From Parabacteroides sp. An277 (GTDB lineage Bacteria; Bacteroidota; Bacteroidia; Bacteroidales; Tannerellaceae), in the NCBI RefSeq assembly GCF_002159645.1, contig NZ_NFJB01000015.1, positions 1 through 64,000 of the forward strand: a stretch of 64,000 nucleotides of DNA, read 5' to 3'. The notes beneath the pieces are model-generated. The model saw only the letters and a list, made by a program, of their open reading frames with translations, was not told where the DNA came from and searched no databases. Shown here one piece after another: positions 37,147-46,508 of the stretch; the stretch's first letter is position 1, and each line of letters opens with the position of its first letter. The position numbers and the translations under genes were made by a program.

Positions 37147-37578
37147 ATGAAAACAATGTACAAGAATCTGATTCATTTATTGCTCCTATTGCCCTTCTTC
37201 CTCATCAGTTGCGACGACGAAGCGCCGGGGAAACTGATCCCGATCAATCTTTCGCCGGCAGCATCAACTGTCGGCGCGGAGGGCGGAATCGTTACGGTGC
37301 GGACGGATCGCCTGGATTGGTGGCTGGAAGGCGTAACGGAGATTCACGACGGCGAGAAAATGCCTTATCGGAACAATGGTTACGAGGAAATCAATGGCAT
37401 CAACACGCCTTATCCTGAAATGTCGGGTGATTGGTATACTATTCAGAAAAAAGAAGAATACTTGATTGTTTTTGATATAGAACCGAACACGACGGGAAAG
37501 GAACGCGTCGTGGAGGTACGCATCGCGGGCATTTCGTTAATCACGACGCCTATCCGGGTAACGCAAACGGCGGAATAA
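37147..37578 (+). CDS. Small BACON-like lipoprotein, possible protease partner
   Basis: A 143-residue lipoprotein with signal peptide ending FLISC. The mature part is a single Ig-like module: STVGAEGGIVTVRTDRLDWW at the start and VVEVRIAGISLITTPIRVTQ at the end, the pattern of BACON domains. It begins 1 bp after the C10 protease stop, so the two are co-expressed. In other C10 loci the neighbour is an inhibitor of beta-barrel fold; whether this one inhibits is a guess. It is much more GC-rich than the protease gene. The ATG at 37147 is chosen over an earlier in-frame start inside the protease gene. Confidence 0.7.
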   Translation: MKTMYKNLIHLLLLLPFFLISCDDEAPGKLIPINLSPAASTVGAEGGIVTVRTDRLDWWLEGVTEIHDGEKMPYRNNGYEEINGINTPYPEMSGDWYTIQKKEEYLIVFDIEPNTTGKERVVEVRIAGISLITTPIRVTQTAE

Positions 37579-37744
37579 AATTGTTTATTTTTCTACATGC
37601 GAGGCGGCAAATTTATGAACAGATGGGCTGCCTCGCCTGTTTTTCTCCAATCTTATCTTCTTTTTGGAAAATGTAAAAAATCAAAATGATAGCAAAATGG
37701 TGATTTTGCTATCAAAATTAACGGAGAAAACGCCAAAACAATCT

Positions 37745-38064
37745 TTATGTTGTTTCTCCAGTGGAGACGTTTACAAAACGATGTTTTGAAGCTTTCGCAG
37801 GAAAGCGAAAGAAAAAAAGGAAGTTGGGAGACTTTCTCCCGGCGAGAAGCCTTCCAAACTACGTGGGGAGGCGTTCTCGGCAAGAGAAATGTTAAAAATG
37901 AAGTTTTTGGGCTTTCTTCCGGCGGAAAACTTTCCAAACTACGTTTGGGGGCTTTCTACATGCGTGAAAGAGGTAAAATAAAGTTTTAAAGCTTTCTCGA
38001 TTCGAGCCTGTTTCCAAACGACGTTTAGGCGGATGCTCGGCATAAAAAATCCTAAAAACGTCGT
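37745..38064. repeat. Degenerate tandem array, 8 x 40 bp
   Basis: Eight units of exactly 40 bp start at 37745, 37785, 37825 and so on to 38025. Units end in a variant of ACTACGT (GATGT, GAAGT, CGACGT, CGTCGT). Most carry a hairpin near the front, such as GCTTTCGCAGGAAAGC or GGGAGACTTTCTCCC. Sequence has drifted strongly while the length has not. It fills most of the 566-bp gap before the DUF6261-like gene; the preceding 37580-37744 is AT-rich and may hold more decayed units. Confidence 0.82.
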
Positions 38065-38144
38065 TTTTAAACCGTCGTATTTGTCCGGCTGACTAAAAAA
38101 CATTACCTTCATGCCATCGTTAATTTCTAAAAAATAAAAAGCTT

Positions 38145-39281
38145 ATGAACGTTTTATGTATTCAAGCGGATGTGAATTTTTCACGTGCCCGCAACGCAGA
38201 ACATGTTACCCTGCACAACAACTTGCTGGCGGAGGTTCCAGAGGATGTAGCTAAGGCGCAAGGGTTTGAAACTCCTCGGTTTAATTATGCGGCGGCGGTC
38301 AATCGGGAAAATGATTGTTTCTTGGTAAATACATCTTTCACGGAGACGGAAGACATGTTAACGACGGATAAGGTCCGTGATAATGGTTTTTATTTGATTG
38401 CAAACGTGGTAGACGCGTATGCCAACTTCTGTTTGGACGACGCGCTGGCTGCGGCGGCCAAGCGGTTGGCGCGGATTATCAAGCCTTCGCGCGGTGCGGC
38501 GACGAAACCGTATGCCGAAGAAACCGCGATACTGGACGACGTGTACGAAAAGTTGCAAGACGAGGCGAATGCGGCCGACATCGAAGCCCTGCACCTGACG
38601 GACGCGCTGGCGAAGGCGAAGGAGGCGAACGACGCGTATAACGCACTGTATGTGGAACGTACGCGCACGATGAATACCCGCAATGTATCGGCTAACATGA
38701 AGCAACTCCGCCCGCAGACGGATGAAGCGTTCCGGCAACTTGCCCTCGCCATCAACTCCTATTATATGGTTAATTTCCTCTCCACCAAGGACGCAGAAAA
38801 GGAGGCGGCGCTCTCGAAGATTATCAACAACATGAACGGACTGCTCTACCAGCACGACCGGACTGTCCGCACTCGCCTGGGATTGGGTTCGAAAGGGAAA
38901 GACGACAAGCCCGAGCCGGAACCGGAACCCACCCCGGAACCCGAACCCATCACCCCCGAAATCACCGCCGTCTACCAAAAAGAGGGAGGCGACCCGGAGA
39001 ATCCGAACCGCATCGAGCGAGGCAAGCAAACCGGCGTGGAATATCAAGGATTTACGCTGAAGGGACAGGATGGTACGCTGGAGCACGTCATCGGGCTCGT
39101 CAATGATCAGGATTACATCGAATGGATTAACCCGGAGACCATCACTAACGTCACAGAGACCAGTTGCGAATTTACGATGGTTCCGGATTTGACGGAAGGA
39201 CAATACAAAGTCCGCATCGAAACTTACGATGGCGGTAGCCCGCTGGTAGTGGAATATCCAGAGCCCATCACGTTGTGGTAA
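38145..39281 (+). CDS. DUF6261-like protein with C-terminal Ig-like domain
   Basis: A 378-residue protein with no signal peptide. Residues 1-250 are mostly helical and resemble the DUF6261 family of Bacteroidetes proteins of unknown role. A Pro-Glu hinge (PEPEPEPTPEPEPITPE, about 258-275) links to an Ig-like module (about 276-378) similar to DUF4469 domains. The gene is GC-rich compared with the protease gene upstream. It stands alone between a 40-bp repeat array and a palindromic element. No function can be given. Confidence 0.65.
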   Translation: MNVLCIQADVNFSRARNAEHVTLHNNLLAEVPEDVAKAQGFETPRFNYAAAVNRENDCFLVNTSFTETEDMLTTDKVRDNGFYLIANVVDAYANFCLDDALAAAAKRLARIIKPSRGAATKPYAEETAILDDVYEKLQDEANAADIEALHLTDALAKAKEANDAYNALYVERTRTMNTRNVSANMKQLRPQTDEAFRQLALAINSYYMVNFLSTKDAEKEAALSKIINNMNGLLYQHDRTVRTRLGLGSKGKDDKPEPEPEPTPEPEPITPEITAVYQKEGGDPENPNRIERGKQTGVEYQGFTLKGQDGTLEHVIGLVNDQDYIEWINPETITNVTETSCEFTMVPDLTEGQYKVRIETYDGGSPLVVEYPEPITLW

Positions 39282-39282
39282 T

Positions 39283-39400
39283 TTTCAATTGACAATGGAG
39301 AATTGACAATTGACAATGAAATGCTTGTAGGGGGCGGATTGTATCCGCCCTATTTTTTTGCCCGCCCCTACGAACGGGGAAAATTGTCCATTGTCAATTT
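39283..39400. repeat. MITE-like palindromic element with internal hairpin
   Basis: The ends are inverted: ATTGACAATG motifs on the left, ATTGTCCATTGTCAAT on the right. The core has GGGCGGATTGTATCCGCCC followed by seven T, then CGCCCCTACGAACGGGG. The end motif also frames 4899-4980. Similar short elements are scattered in Bacteroidetes genomes. The core hairpin also serves as a terminator for the gene at 38145. Confidence 0.7.
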
Positions 39401-39423
39401 TGTATCCGTTCTATTCATGCCAT

Positions 39424-39540
39424 TTATAAATTCTTTAGCCATTTCTTTCCGGCCGGCGTTTTCATCCAGACAAGGATGCCGATGCCGACGACATTCATAG
39501 CGATGAACAGGATTAGCAACGGTTCTAATGAGATTTCCAT
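39424..39540 (-). CDS. 38-residue single-span membrane protein
   Basis: A short frame not flagged by its length: it starts MEISLEPLLILFIAMNVVGI and continues GILVWMKT, ending with a basic tail GKKWLKNL. One hydrophobic span (about residues 6-25) and a positive C-terminus fit an inner-membrane micropeptide with the tail inside. The ATG comes 3 bp after the stop of the 81-residue membrane protein, so the two look like a small operon. No function known. Confidence 0.55.
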   Translation of the reverse strand: MEISLEPLLILFIAMNVVGIGILVWMKTPAGKKWLKNL

Positions 39541-39543
39541 ACA

Positions 39544-39789
39544 CTACTGTTTTATAATGTTATTACCAATTTGAGCAAATACATAGGTGGCACTTATACC
39601 AAGAGCCACTATTCCCCAGAGCACAGGTTTCTGTTGACCCGAAATCATCGTCACAATACCTCCCGCGACCAAGCTCGTAAAAGCTATCTTCGCCAAATCA
39701 TAGAAGAAACTACCCAGCTTTTCGCGGCCTACTTTTAGCTTCTCCTTGTTTTCTTTCTGCAGCTCTTGCTGCTCCGCAAATTTTCCCAT
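39544..39789 (-). CDS. Small membrane protein, two spans (DUF6722-like)
   Basis: An 81-residue protein. A charged helix (residues 1-27, rich in Lys, Glu and Gln) is followed by two hydrophobic spans (about 30-50 and 56-75). I think it belongs to the DUF6722 family of Bacteroidetes, but am not certain. It has a clear promoter (39818-39825) and is followed by the 38-residue gene. Inner membrane; role unknown. Confidence 0.7.
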   Translation of the reverse strand: MGKFAEQQELQKENKEKLKVGREKLGSFFYDLAKIAFTSLVAGGIVTMISGQQKPVLWGIVALGISATYVFAQIGNNIIKQ

Positions 39790-39817
39790 ATAAGATTGTT
39801 TTGTGATTAATATGTTG

Positions 39818-39825
39818 CAAAGTTA
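39818..39825 (-). promoter_or_regulatory. -7 box of the small membrane protein genes
   Basis: CAAAGTTA on the plus strand reads TAACTTTG on the minus strand, about 30 bp upstream of the ATG at 39789. Confidence 0.65.
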
Positions 39826-39870
39826 CTATTTTCCACTTAAAAATATGTCTACAGAGGAGAATTAAATACA

Positions 39871-39900
39871 AAAATAGCCCCGCACGGTACGGAGCTATTC
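39871..39900 (-). terminator. Terminator of the T9SS operon
   Basis: On the minus strand GAATAGCTCCG pairs with CGGGGCTATTTTT, past the porN stop at 39930. Confidence 0.8.
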
Positions 39901-39929
39901 CTATCTTCTTTTCTATGATGCAAACCTTT

Positions 39930-41030
39930 TTATCTCCGACGACGGACGCTGCGGACGGGCGTCGATTTCTGTGCTTTCGGAGCCTTGGCCGCTTTGACGT
40001 TGCTGTCGCTTTCTTTCTCTTTAGCCTGCGCCTTGGCCGCCTTCTTAGCCTCTTTTTCAGCCTTCTTGCGCGCCTCTTTAGCCTCCTTGGTGTTGGCCAG
40101 GGCGGCCGTATCGGGCTTCATCCAAAGCGAATCCTCGAACGAAACAAGCTGCTTTTCGATACGCGCCTGCTCGGCTTTCAGCGAATCGGGCGTGGGGCAA
40201 TAAGCCTGGAGCGGCTGGTTCATGAGATTTTGCGTCTTGATGATTTCACCATTAAACATACGCTGACGGAAATAATCGTCGATGGTAAACATCGCGGCAT
40301 TGTTGAGGTTCGACGTCATGAGATAAGCGTTTGTGACGTAAGGCCGGATGTTCTCGTACGGAAGCCAAAACATCGGGCTGGTGGTGAGTCCGAAATCGCT
40401 GTCTATTGTCAACAACGGACAAATAGCCAATATTTTCACGTCGAAGAGCGAGTTGTTTTGGTCGAAATACCAAGCCTCTTTGACATAATATGAGCGGACC
40501 TGCTCGGAAGGCACGTCACTCTCGTTGATGACCAACGCCGGCTCTTCTCCCCGCTTGCCAGGCACCTCCTCGTAATAGACATGGAAGCGGTCGAGCAGCT
40601 CTTTGAAATTAACCAGGTGCGCGTCGTCGAACACTTCGTAACCATCCAAATATTCATATACCTGCAATTTCCCTTCGCTCAAGAGCTGGAAGATAATCGT
40701 GAAGAGATTCATCTGGCCATTCATAGGGCGGACAGGATAATACAGCGGAGCATTCTGTTCCTTCATCAAATCGACCTGCCGATAGATGACACGCATCCAG
40801 CGCGCATTGCCGATTTGCTGCGTCATGCGTTCGTTCAACTCCTGTGCACGAAGAGTCAATTCCGGCAATCCGTTATCCTCTTTCTTTTCAGCCCGTTCAC
40901 CCCGGCTGGCACGCGGGCTTTTCCGTTGTTGTTGGGTTGTCTGCGTGGTCGTATTCTCCTCTTGCGCTTCGGCAGGAAGCACTATCATCCACGAAAGGAG
41001 GCAGGCAACTATGTAATATAGACGTTTCAT
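39930..41030 (-). CDS. porN: T9SS ring component PorN/GldN
   Basis: A 366-residue periplasmic protein with signal peptide MKRLYYIVACLLSWMIVLPAEA. Family segments are RVIYRQVDLMKEQNAPLYYP, EVFDDAHL and DIKILAICPLLTI. It forms the outer-membrane-associated ring with lipoprotein PorK. The C-terminal ~70 residues are a Lys/Ala/Glu-rich tail (KEARKKAEKEAKKAAKAQAK), longer and more basic than needed for the core fold. Last gene of porP-porK-porL-porM-porN, 14 bp after porM. Confidence 0.95.
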   Translation of the reverse strand: MKRLYYIVACLLSWMIVLPAEAQEENTTTQTTQQQRKSPRASRGERAEKKEDNGLPELTLRAQELNERMTQQIGNARWMRVIYRQVDLMKEQNAPLYYPVRPMNGQMNLFTIIFQLLSEGKLQVYEYLDGYEVFDDAHLVNFKELLDRFHVYYEEVPGKRGEEPALVINESDVPSEQVRSYYVKEAWYFDQNNSLFDVKILAICPLLTIDSDFGLTTSPMFWLPYENIRPYVTNAYLMTSNLNNAAMFTIDDYFRQRMFNGEIIKTQNLMNQPLQAYCPTPDSLKAEQARIEKQLVSFEDSLWMKPDTAALANTKEAKEARKKAEKEAKKAAKAQAKEKESDSNVKAAKAPKAQKSTPVRSVRRRR

Positions 41031-41044
41031 ATTCAGTGTACAAA

Positions 41045-42613
41045 TTAGTTTACAATTACTTCAATCGTCGAGATCTTACGTTCAATGCCATCCGGACCTT
41101 TTGCGATGACATTCGTGATATAAAAACGTTTACCCCGCGAAAGGCGACGAATATAATCTTTTTGCCGTTGCGAGAAATTCGTTCCCTGCGCTACTTCGGG
41201 AATGGCATTTCCCATCGAATCAAAGAAAGTCAACTCAAAACTCAGGACCGTGTATTTCACATTCAACAAATCATCGTCGATAGCCGCCAAAATACCTTCT
41301 GCCTCCACCAAATTACGCTTCGATATTTTTCCGCCACGGAACTTACGCACGTTCCCATTCTCGTCCTTATATTCGATGTAAGGAGAAGGGTCGGGCAAAG
41401 CGCGGACACGAAACGAGGTTTTAGCCATCTCGACGCTGCGACCATCAGACATACGAGCATTCACGGTAATAACAGCTTCCGTCCCTACTTTCGAGGGACG
41501 CGCTTCCCAGAGTTCGCCTTTGCGCGTCAAAGTGCCGTTCGTCATAGACGCCGTCACATTCCCGCTCGGGACACCGGGGACAGCAATACGAATCGGATTG
41601 GCAATACCCGCATAGAGCACATTCATCAATGTAGGGGCGACCGTCGCGCTCGGCTCCGTCACGAAATATTCGCTCTTGAAAGGATATTGCGCCATCTCTC
41701 CTTCGCTATTCGGCATTTCGATATAACCTTCGATGGGGAATGTACCCGTAGAGCCCGTCGTCACACTAAACAAACCCTTATTTTCAGCCGGAAGCTCTTT
41801 ACCATTGACAAAAATCGTCGGACGTTTGGTCGAATCGACTGCCGAAAGCACAATGTTTGCCTGATACTGGCTTCCCCGCATAACGATTTGGCTCTGCGGG
41901 ATGACCTGCGCCCGGATTTGATTCACACGATAATCACCCACATCCACACTGCTCAGCAAGTACGACAACGCTTCGCCCTCCGCATAGCGGATATCGCTCT
42001 GCATCTTTGTTAGAAGCGTAATGGCTGCAGCCACCGGCATATTCTCGAAAAGAGCGCTTTCCCACGTCTGCTTTGAACGTTTCGACTTATTGGGCAATTC
42101 CGTACTAAGCGCATTCCGGATAATACGAACTTTTGCTGAATCGCTTATCAACGTGCTAAGATGCTCGCGATATGTATCTATTGAGAGACGAAGGTTCTTA
42201 CCCTCCCCTTTCATCGGTGCCAACATGACGCGTGCAGCAGCTTCGAGGTCATCTTTGTGTTCAATATTCTCCACGTTTGCATCTTTACCATCCGCAATCT
42301 CGGCAATACGTTGTTTCAAATCTTGGATATAATTATATAAGGAATCCGATTGTTGCTTCACTTCCCGACTTTTTTCATACCATTCTTTTACTTTGACGGG
42401 ATTAGATTGATACGCATCTCCCAGTTGTTGCGCCACCATGTTGTTCCGATGCGTAGAATTGTCGATGGAAGTGCGCAAACTATCTTGTACCAGCTCAAAG
42501 CCATCGAGCACCTCTGAAGAGACGTTCAACGCCATCATCGCGATGAACACCAGATACATCAGGTTGATCATCTTCTGACGTGGTGAATTCGGATTGTTTG
42601 CTATTCCTGCCAT
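41045..42613 (-). CDS. porM: T9SS motor component PorM/GldM
   Basis: A 522-residue protein with one N-terminal membrane helix (about 16-35, [20 protein letters not shown]) and a long periplasmic part made of four domains that reaches the PorK/N ring. Arg12 in SPRQKM corresponds by position to the conserved Arg that faces the PorL glutamate in the GldLM motor. PorL and PorM convert proton motive force to mechanical work for secretion. The start [15 protein letters not shown] is typical of the family. Confidence 0.96.
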   Translation of the reverse strand: MAGIANNPNSPRQKMINLMYLVFIAMMALNVSSEVLDGFELVQDSLRTSIDNSTHRNNMVAQQLGDAYQSNPVKVKEWYEKSREVKQQSDSLYNYIQDLKQRIAEIADGKDANVENIEHKDDLEAAARVMLAPMKGEGKNLRLSIDTYREHLSTLISDSAKVRIIRNALSTELPNKSKRSKQTWESALFENMPVAAAITLLTKMQSDIRYAEGEALSYLLSSVDVGDYRVNQIRAQVIPQSQIVMRGSQYQANIVLSAVDSTKRPTIFVNGKELPAENKGLFSVTTGSTGTFPIEGYIEMPNSEGEMAQYPFKSEYFVTEPSATVAPTLMNVLYAGIANPIRIAVPGVPSGNVTASMTNGTLTRKGELWEARPSKVGTEAVITVNARMSDGRSVEMAKTSFRVRALPDPSPYIEYKDENGNVRKFRGGKISKRNLVEAEGILAAIDDDLLNVKYTVLSFELTFFDSMGNAIPEVAQGTNFSQRQKDYIRRLSRGKRFYITNVIAKGPDGIERKISTIEVIVN

Positions 42614-42641
42614 TTGTTTCGATTTATCAGTCCTTTATTAC

Positions 42642-43679
42642 TTATCTTGCTCCGTTGTAAGGTTGTTGTTGATAACCATAAGGAGGTTGTCCGGGATATG
42701 GATTCTGTGGAGCTTGGTATGTTGGTTGCTGCGGCGGATACATATTAACCGTCATCGCTTGAAGCAAACGACTATATACCTGGTTCAATTGAGCCAATTG
42801 CTGCGTCATTTTCTCAGTCTCGCTACGGAATACAGAACTATCCATCACTGAGCCATCATACATCTCGCGAATACGATTCAGGCTGGCATTAATGCGCTCA
42901 ATATTATCCATCTGCATCGTGATACTTTTCATCTGCATTTCGTAAGCCGCGTTCAAACTGGCAATATTCCGGCTTAAGCCATCCATTTGTTCGGCATAAT
43001 TCTGGGAATTATTAACGATTTCTTCTGAATTTCCAGCTATATTTTTGTATGAATCCAAGAGACTGCCGGAAGCATCCGTCAGCGAATGAGTGATTTGATT
43101 AAACTTCTCCATCTGTTCTGAAACAGAAGAGAGCTGTTCCAAGTATTTTTGGGTAGCTTCCGTCAATTCCGCCATCTTAGAAATCTGCTCAGAAGCATCG
43201 CTCAATTTCTTAATGCTTTCAGAAAGATTTTTTGTATCTTCCGCGGTAACATTCAATCCTAACGAAGCTGCGGCAGCAGCTCCCGCCTCCGGATTGACAG
43301 TGCCAAACGTTCCTCCACCTTGCATTTGGATAATGGTCCCACCCGTATTGATTCCGTTTGTTGCCGTAGCATTGTTGTTGCCATCTTTTGAAAAAGCTGG
43401 ACGGTCCAATGGGTTCTTCGACTTCAACACCGGAAAGACATCTTCCCAATGATACTCATCATTCGGACGTTCAAAAGCGGAAATAAAGAATACCGCTGCC
43501 TCCGTTATCATGGCAAAGAACAGAATCTGATTAGCATACGGCAAATGCAATAATTTGAACAAAGCACCCAAAATTACAATAGAAGCACCCCAGCTATAAC
43601 AGAAGTTCAATACGCGTTTTCCTTTCTCGCTGGAAAGGAACATTTCAATTATATTCTTATATCTTCTATATTTTCCCAT
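42642..43679 (-). CDS. porL: T9SS motor component PorL/GldL
   Basis: A 345-residue inner-membrane protein with two spans near the N-terminus (about 26-45 and 50-68). Glu60 in the second span (FAMITEAAVFF) matches the conserved proton-path glutamate of GldL/PorL. A long cytoplasmic coiled-coil-rich tail follows, ending in a Pro/Gln/Tyr-rich stretch (PGQPPYGYQQQPYNG). The start MGKYRRYKNI at 43679 is chosen; an upstream in-frame start would lie inside porK. It forms the rotary motor with PorM. Confidence 0.95.
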   Translation of the reverse strand: MGKYRRYKNIIEMFLSSEKGKRVLNFCYSWGASIVILGALFKLLHLPYANQILFFAMITEAAVFFISAFERPNDEYHWEDVFPVLKSKNPLDRPAFSKDGNNNATATNGINTGGTIIQMQGGGTFGTVNPEAGAAAAASLGLNVTAEDTKNLSESIKKLSDASEQISKMAELTEATQKYLEQLSSVSEQMEKFNQITHSLTDASGSLLDSYKNIAGNSEEIVNNSQNYAEQMDGLSRNIASLNAAYEMQMKSITMQMDNIERINASLNRIREMYDGSVMDSSVFRSETEKMTQQLAQLNQVYSRLLQAMTVNMYPPQQPTYQAPQNPYPGQPPYGYQQQPYNGAR

Positions 43680-43693
43680 ATCGCTGTTTATTT

Positions 43694-45124
43694 TTATTTC
43701 TTTCCTTTCGATTTTGAAAAACCAATTTGTGTCCGCGCACAACGGAAGCCGATATACGAGCGTGTTTCATTCTGATATTCAAAGCTGCGTATATCCGAAC
43801 GGATGAATTGTGAGACATCTTTCCATGAACCGCCACGTACGACTTTCTTTTTCATGGCATACGGATCTTCCTTCGCCGCATTATATCGAAGCTCCGGATT
43901 GATATCACTCATTTGGCTTGGTCCTGATTCCGAATAGGCCGTCGAAGTCCATTCCGACACATTCCCAGCCATATCATACAATCCAAATTCATTCGCAGCA
44001 AATGAACCGACACGAGAGGTAATCAGATGTCCATCTTCTGTGTAATTTCCTTTTCCAGGCTTGAAGTTTCCAAGGAAGCATCCTTCGCCCGTAGCCAAAT
44101 CATCGCCTGACCATGGATACTTATTTTCATTTTTTCCGCAACGAGCCGCATATTCCCATTCTCCTTCAGTAGGAAGACGGAATGGTTCGATAACCTGTCC
44201 TGCAGGTAAACTGAGTGAATTCTTATACAGCATTGTTCGCCATACACAGAATGCTGTCGCCTGCTCCCACGAAACGCCTACGACTGGATAATCATCGTAA
44301 CCCGGATGGTTGAAATACATGCGCGTATAAGGTTCGTTGTATGAATTATTGAAATCATTCACCCAGCAATTTTCATCTGGATAAATATTCACAATACGTG
44401 TATGCAGAAAATCCCACGGACCACTCCGAGGGCGGGTAATCGTTTCATTTACAATATTTCCCTCTTCATCAATATACGCTGTATCTTTGGAAATCATAAT
44501 GACTTCATTAGGATCAACTTGAATATCTGTATTACGGACACGGTCAGCGGGATCCATCTGATTCTTTCTTAAAGCAGCTGCGGTATAATCGTACCATTCA
44601 TATTTGTAAACCATCTGTTTGGCATCCAATTTCTTCTCACCCGTTACGGGATTAGTATAATAGACACTTTCGATGGCTCGAATCTCATCTTCGTTTGCTC
44701 GCTTCCAAGGAATCGGACGGCTCCAATCCAAATGCGGAGTCACAGGATCACCATACCGATCTTCTGTAATCTTGAACAAATCATTACCACCATAAGCGGG
44801 ATCAGCCAAACGTTCACGAATAATCGAATCACGTACCCAATAAACAAACTGGCGATATTCCGCATTAGTCGTTTCCGTTTCGTCCATCCAGAAAGCATCC
44901 ACCGAAATTCCTTTCGGATTTGGCATAATCCCCCAAATAGAATCTTTCTCGGCCGGCCCCATGTCGAATGCGCCTCGTTTAATCAATACCATACCATAAG
45001 GAGCCGGTTCATTGATAGCCATCGAACGCGCTCCCGTCACTTCTCCGCCTCCATTGGTAAACGACCTACCGCACGAAGTCAGCAATGAAGCCATTGCTAG
45101 AAGTATTATCCATATCCTTTTCAT
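43694..45124 (-). CDS. porK: T9SS lipoprotein PorK/GldK
   Basis: A 476-residue outer-membrane lipoprotein with lipobox LTSC (Cys18). The body is a formylglycine-generating-enzyme-like fold (GAFDMGPAEKD, DETETTNAEYRQFVYWVRDS, PTEGEWEYAARCGKNENKYPWSG, YDMAGNVSEWTSTAY, VVRGGSWKD, YIGFRCART) used here as structure. It builds the periplasmic ring with PorN. It starts 4 bp after porP. Confidence 0.96.
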   Translation of the reverse strand: MKRIWIILLAMASLLTSCGRSFTNGGGEVTGARSMAINEPAPYGMVLIKRGAFDMGPAEKDSIWGIMPNPKGISVDAFWMDETETTNAEYRQFVYWVRDSIIRERLADPAYGGNDLFKITEDRYGDPVTPHLDWSRPIPWKRANEDEIRAIESVYYTNPVTGEKKLDAKQMVYKYEWYDYTAAALRKNQMDPADRVRNTDIQVDPNEVIMISKDTAYIDEEGNIVNETITRPRSGPWDFLHTRIVNIYPDENCWVNDFNNSYNEPYTRMYFNHPGYDDYPVVGVSWEQATAFCVWRTMLYKNSLSLPAGQVIEPFRLPTEGEWEYAARCGKNENKYPWSGDDLATGEGCFLGNFKPGKGNYTEDGHLITSRVGSFAANEFGLYDMAGNVSEWTSTAYSESGPSQMSDINPELRYNAAKEDPYAMKKKVVRGGSWKDVSQFIRSDIRSFEYQNETRSYIGFRCARTQIGFSKSKGKK

Positions 45125-45128
45125 ATAC

Positions 45129-46085
45129 CTATAATATACGTACGCTCTTATGTCGTGTATTTCCTGTCTTCGTTTTCTTCAGTTTTAATCGGTACTGAAG
45201 CACGATTTCATGATTTCCAGATGAACCTTTACTAATAGCTGTCGTCGGATACCCAAATGCATAACCCAGACTAAAACGCCCGATGTTCGCTCCGAGTAAT
45301 ACGCCGATAGATTCGTTCATCTTCCAAGAAATACCACCATTAAACATCTTATTATATTCCACGCGTGCCGTTACATCAAGATGGTGGTTGATGCCATCTG
45401 TGAGGTAAAACACGGACGGTTTTAATTCAAATAACGGGTTTTTTAATTTTATATTGTATCCACCCATAAAATTAAGCATTCTACCAACGTAGGTATATAC
45501 GGTTTCATCCAACTGCAATTCGGGCGCAGTAACATGCGTATATCCGATGCCTGCATAAAAGTTCTTATGGGTATAAAAAAGGCCTACATTGATATCCAAT
45601 CCCATTGCATTAACCGACCCTCCTTCCGGAAAGGCAGCATCCGACCGGTCGAATACATCACCTATCGTGCTTTGGGGCATATAAATACTATCCGATTCAA
45701 ACGTGGAGTTATAAAGTCCGATTTGCAAGCCCCCGCTTAATACTCCTCCAAACAATTTCTGTTTATAAGCATACTGGAAACCGATGTTCGTATTTTTGAA
45801 AAGTCCGATGCTTTCCAGATAGGCTGTGATTCCAATGCCGTGGTTTGTATTCTTTATCTTGAGCGGCATATCTGCGTTGACAAAGAACGAACGGGGTGCC
45901 CGTTTAAAACCAGCCATTTGTTGGTTGAAGAGTGCCAACATCCTCAAATCTTCGGTACTACCTGCCGCCGCCGGATTATAATAAGCCGTCGCCATAAAAT
46001 AGTGACTCAAAGCCGCATCATTTTGCGCCTTCAGGCCTTGCCACCCGAACATTGTCAATAACACCAGTAAAAGTATTCTCTTCAT
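45129..46085 (-). CDS. porP: PorP/SprF family T9SS outer-membrane protein
   Basis: A 318-residue beta-barrel protein with signal peptide MKRILLLVLLTMFGWQGLKA. The family pattern is AALSHYFMATAYYNPAAAGS followed by RMLALFNQQMAGFKRAPRSF and alternating beta strands. PorP binds a peptidoglycan-associating partner and is needed for secretion in P. gingivalis; SprF-type paralogues pair with specific cargo. Its position as first gene of the porKLMN operon supports the PorP role. Confidence 0.92.
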   Translation of the reverse strand: MKRILLLVLLTMFGWQGLKAQNDAALSHYFMATAYYNPAAAGSTEDLRMLALFNQQMAGFKRAPRSFFVNADMPLKIKNTNHGIGITAYLESIGLFKNTNIGFQYAYKQKLFGGVLSGGLQIGLYNSTFESDSIYMPQSTIGDVFDRSDAAFPEGGSVNAMGLDINVGLFYTHKNFYAGIGYTHVTAPELQLDETVYTYVGRMLNFMGGYNIKLKNPLFELKPSVFYLTDGINHHLDVTARVEYNKMFNGGISWKMNESIGVLLGANIGRFSLGYAFGYPTTAISKGSSGNHEIVLQYRLKLKKTKTGNTRHKSVRIL

Positions 46086-46117
46086 ACGAATATGAACGTC
46101 AGACTTGCGGCTTTATT

Positions 46118-46160
46118 GCCTCTCTCTTCAGAAAAACAAACGAGGCAGAGAGGCTTTTTT
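46118..46160 (+). terminator. Hairpin in the porP leader
   Basis: GCCTCTC pairs with GAGAGGC and is followed by six T on the plus strand. No plus-strand gene lies upstream, so it may block antisense transcription or act as a leader structure for the porP operon, whose RNA would contain the same stem. Confidence 0.45.
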
Positions 46161-46214
46161 GCCTTCCCTCCTCGTCGTGATTTTCATTTCCTTTTTTGCT
46201 TCAAATTCGGACAA

Positions 46215-46436
46215 TCAATATTCTTCCTCGTTGAAGAAGAAGTCTTCTTTGCTGGGATAATCGGGCCAAATATCTTCCATACATTCGTAGATTTCGCCTT
46301 CATCTTCCATTTCTTGCAAATTTTCAATTACCTCTAACGGCGCTCCAGAACGTTGGGCGTAATCAATCAATTCATCTTTGGTTGCGGGCCATGGCGCGTC
46401 TTCCAATTTTGAAGCTAGTTCTAATGTCCAGTACAT
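46215..46436 (-). CDS. DUF2795 domain protein
   Basis: A 73-residue acidic protein. WPATKDELIDYAQRSGAPLEVIENL is the small helical DUF2795 core; the tail is strongly acidic (PSKEDFFFNEEEY). Cytoplasmic. Family role unknown. It has its own promoter with a leader of about 45 nt and lies between the adenosyltransferase and porP. Confidence 0.85.
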   Translation of the reverse strand: MYWTLELASKLEDAPWPATKDELIDYAQRSGAPLEVIENLQEMEDEGEIYECMEDIWPDYPSKEDFFFNEEEY

Positions 46437-46488
46437 AGTTTTTTCGTATTAAAGACTACCTTGCGATAGTCAGGTTTCAAATTTTCCG

Positions 46489-46496
46489 CAAAAGTA
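46489..46496 (-). promoter_or_regulatory. -7 box of the DUF2795 gene
   Basis: CAAAAGTA on the plus strand reads TACTTTTG on the minus strand, about 53 bp upstream of the start codon. Confidence 0.6.
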
Positions 46497-46508
46497 TAAT
46501 AATATTCT

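Noticed and set aside
40844-42013. 389-residue plus-strand frame opposite porN and porM
   Set aside because: Covers two genuine T9SS genes on the other strand and shows no recognisable domain.
46118-46160. Terminator marking a plus-strand gene end
   Set aside because: There is no plus-strand gene upstream; kept only as a low-confidence leader hairpin.
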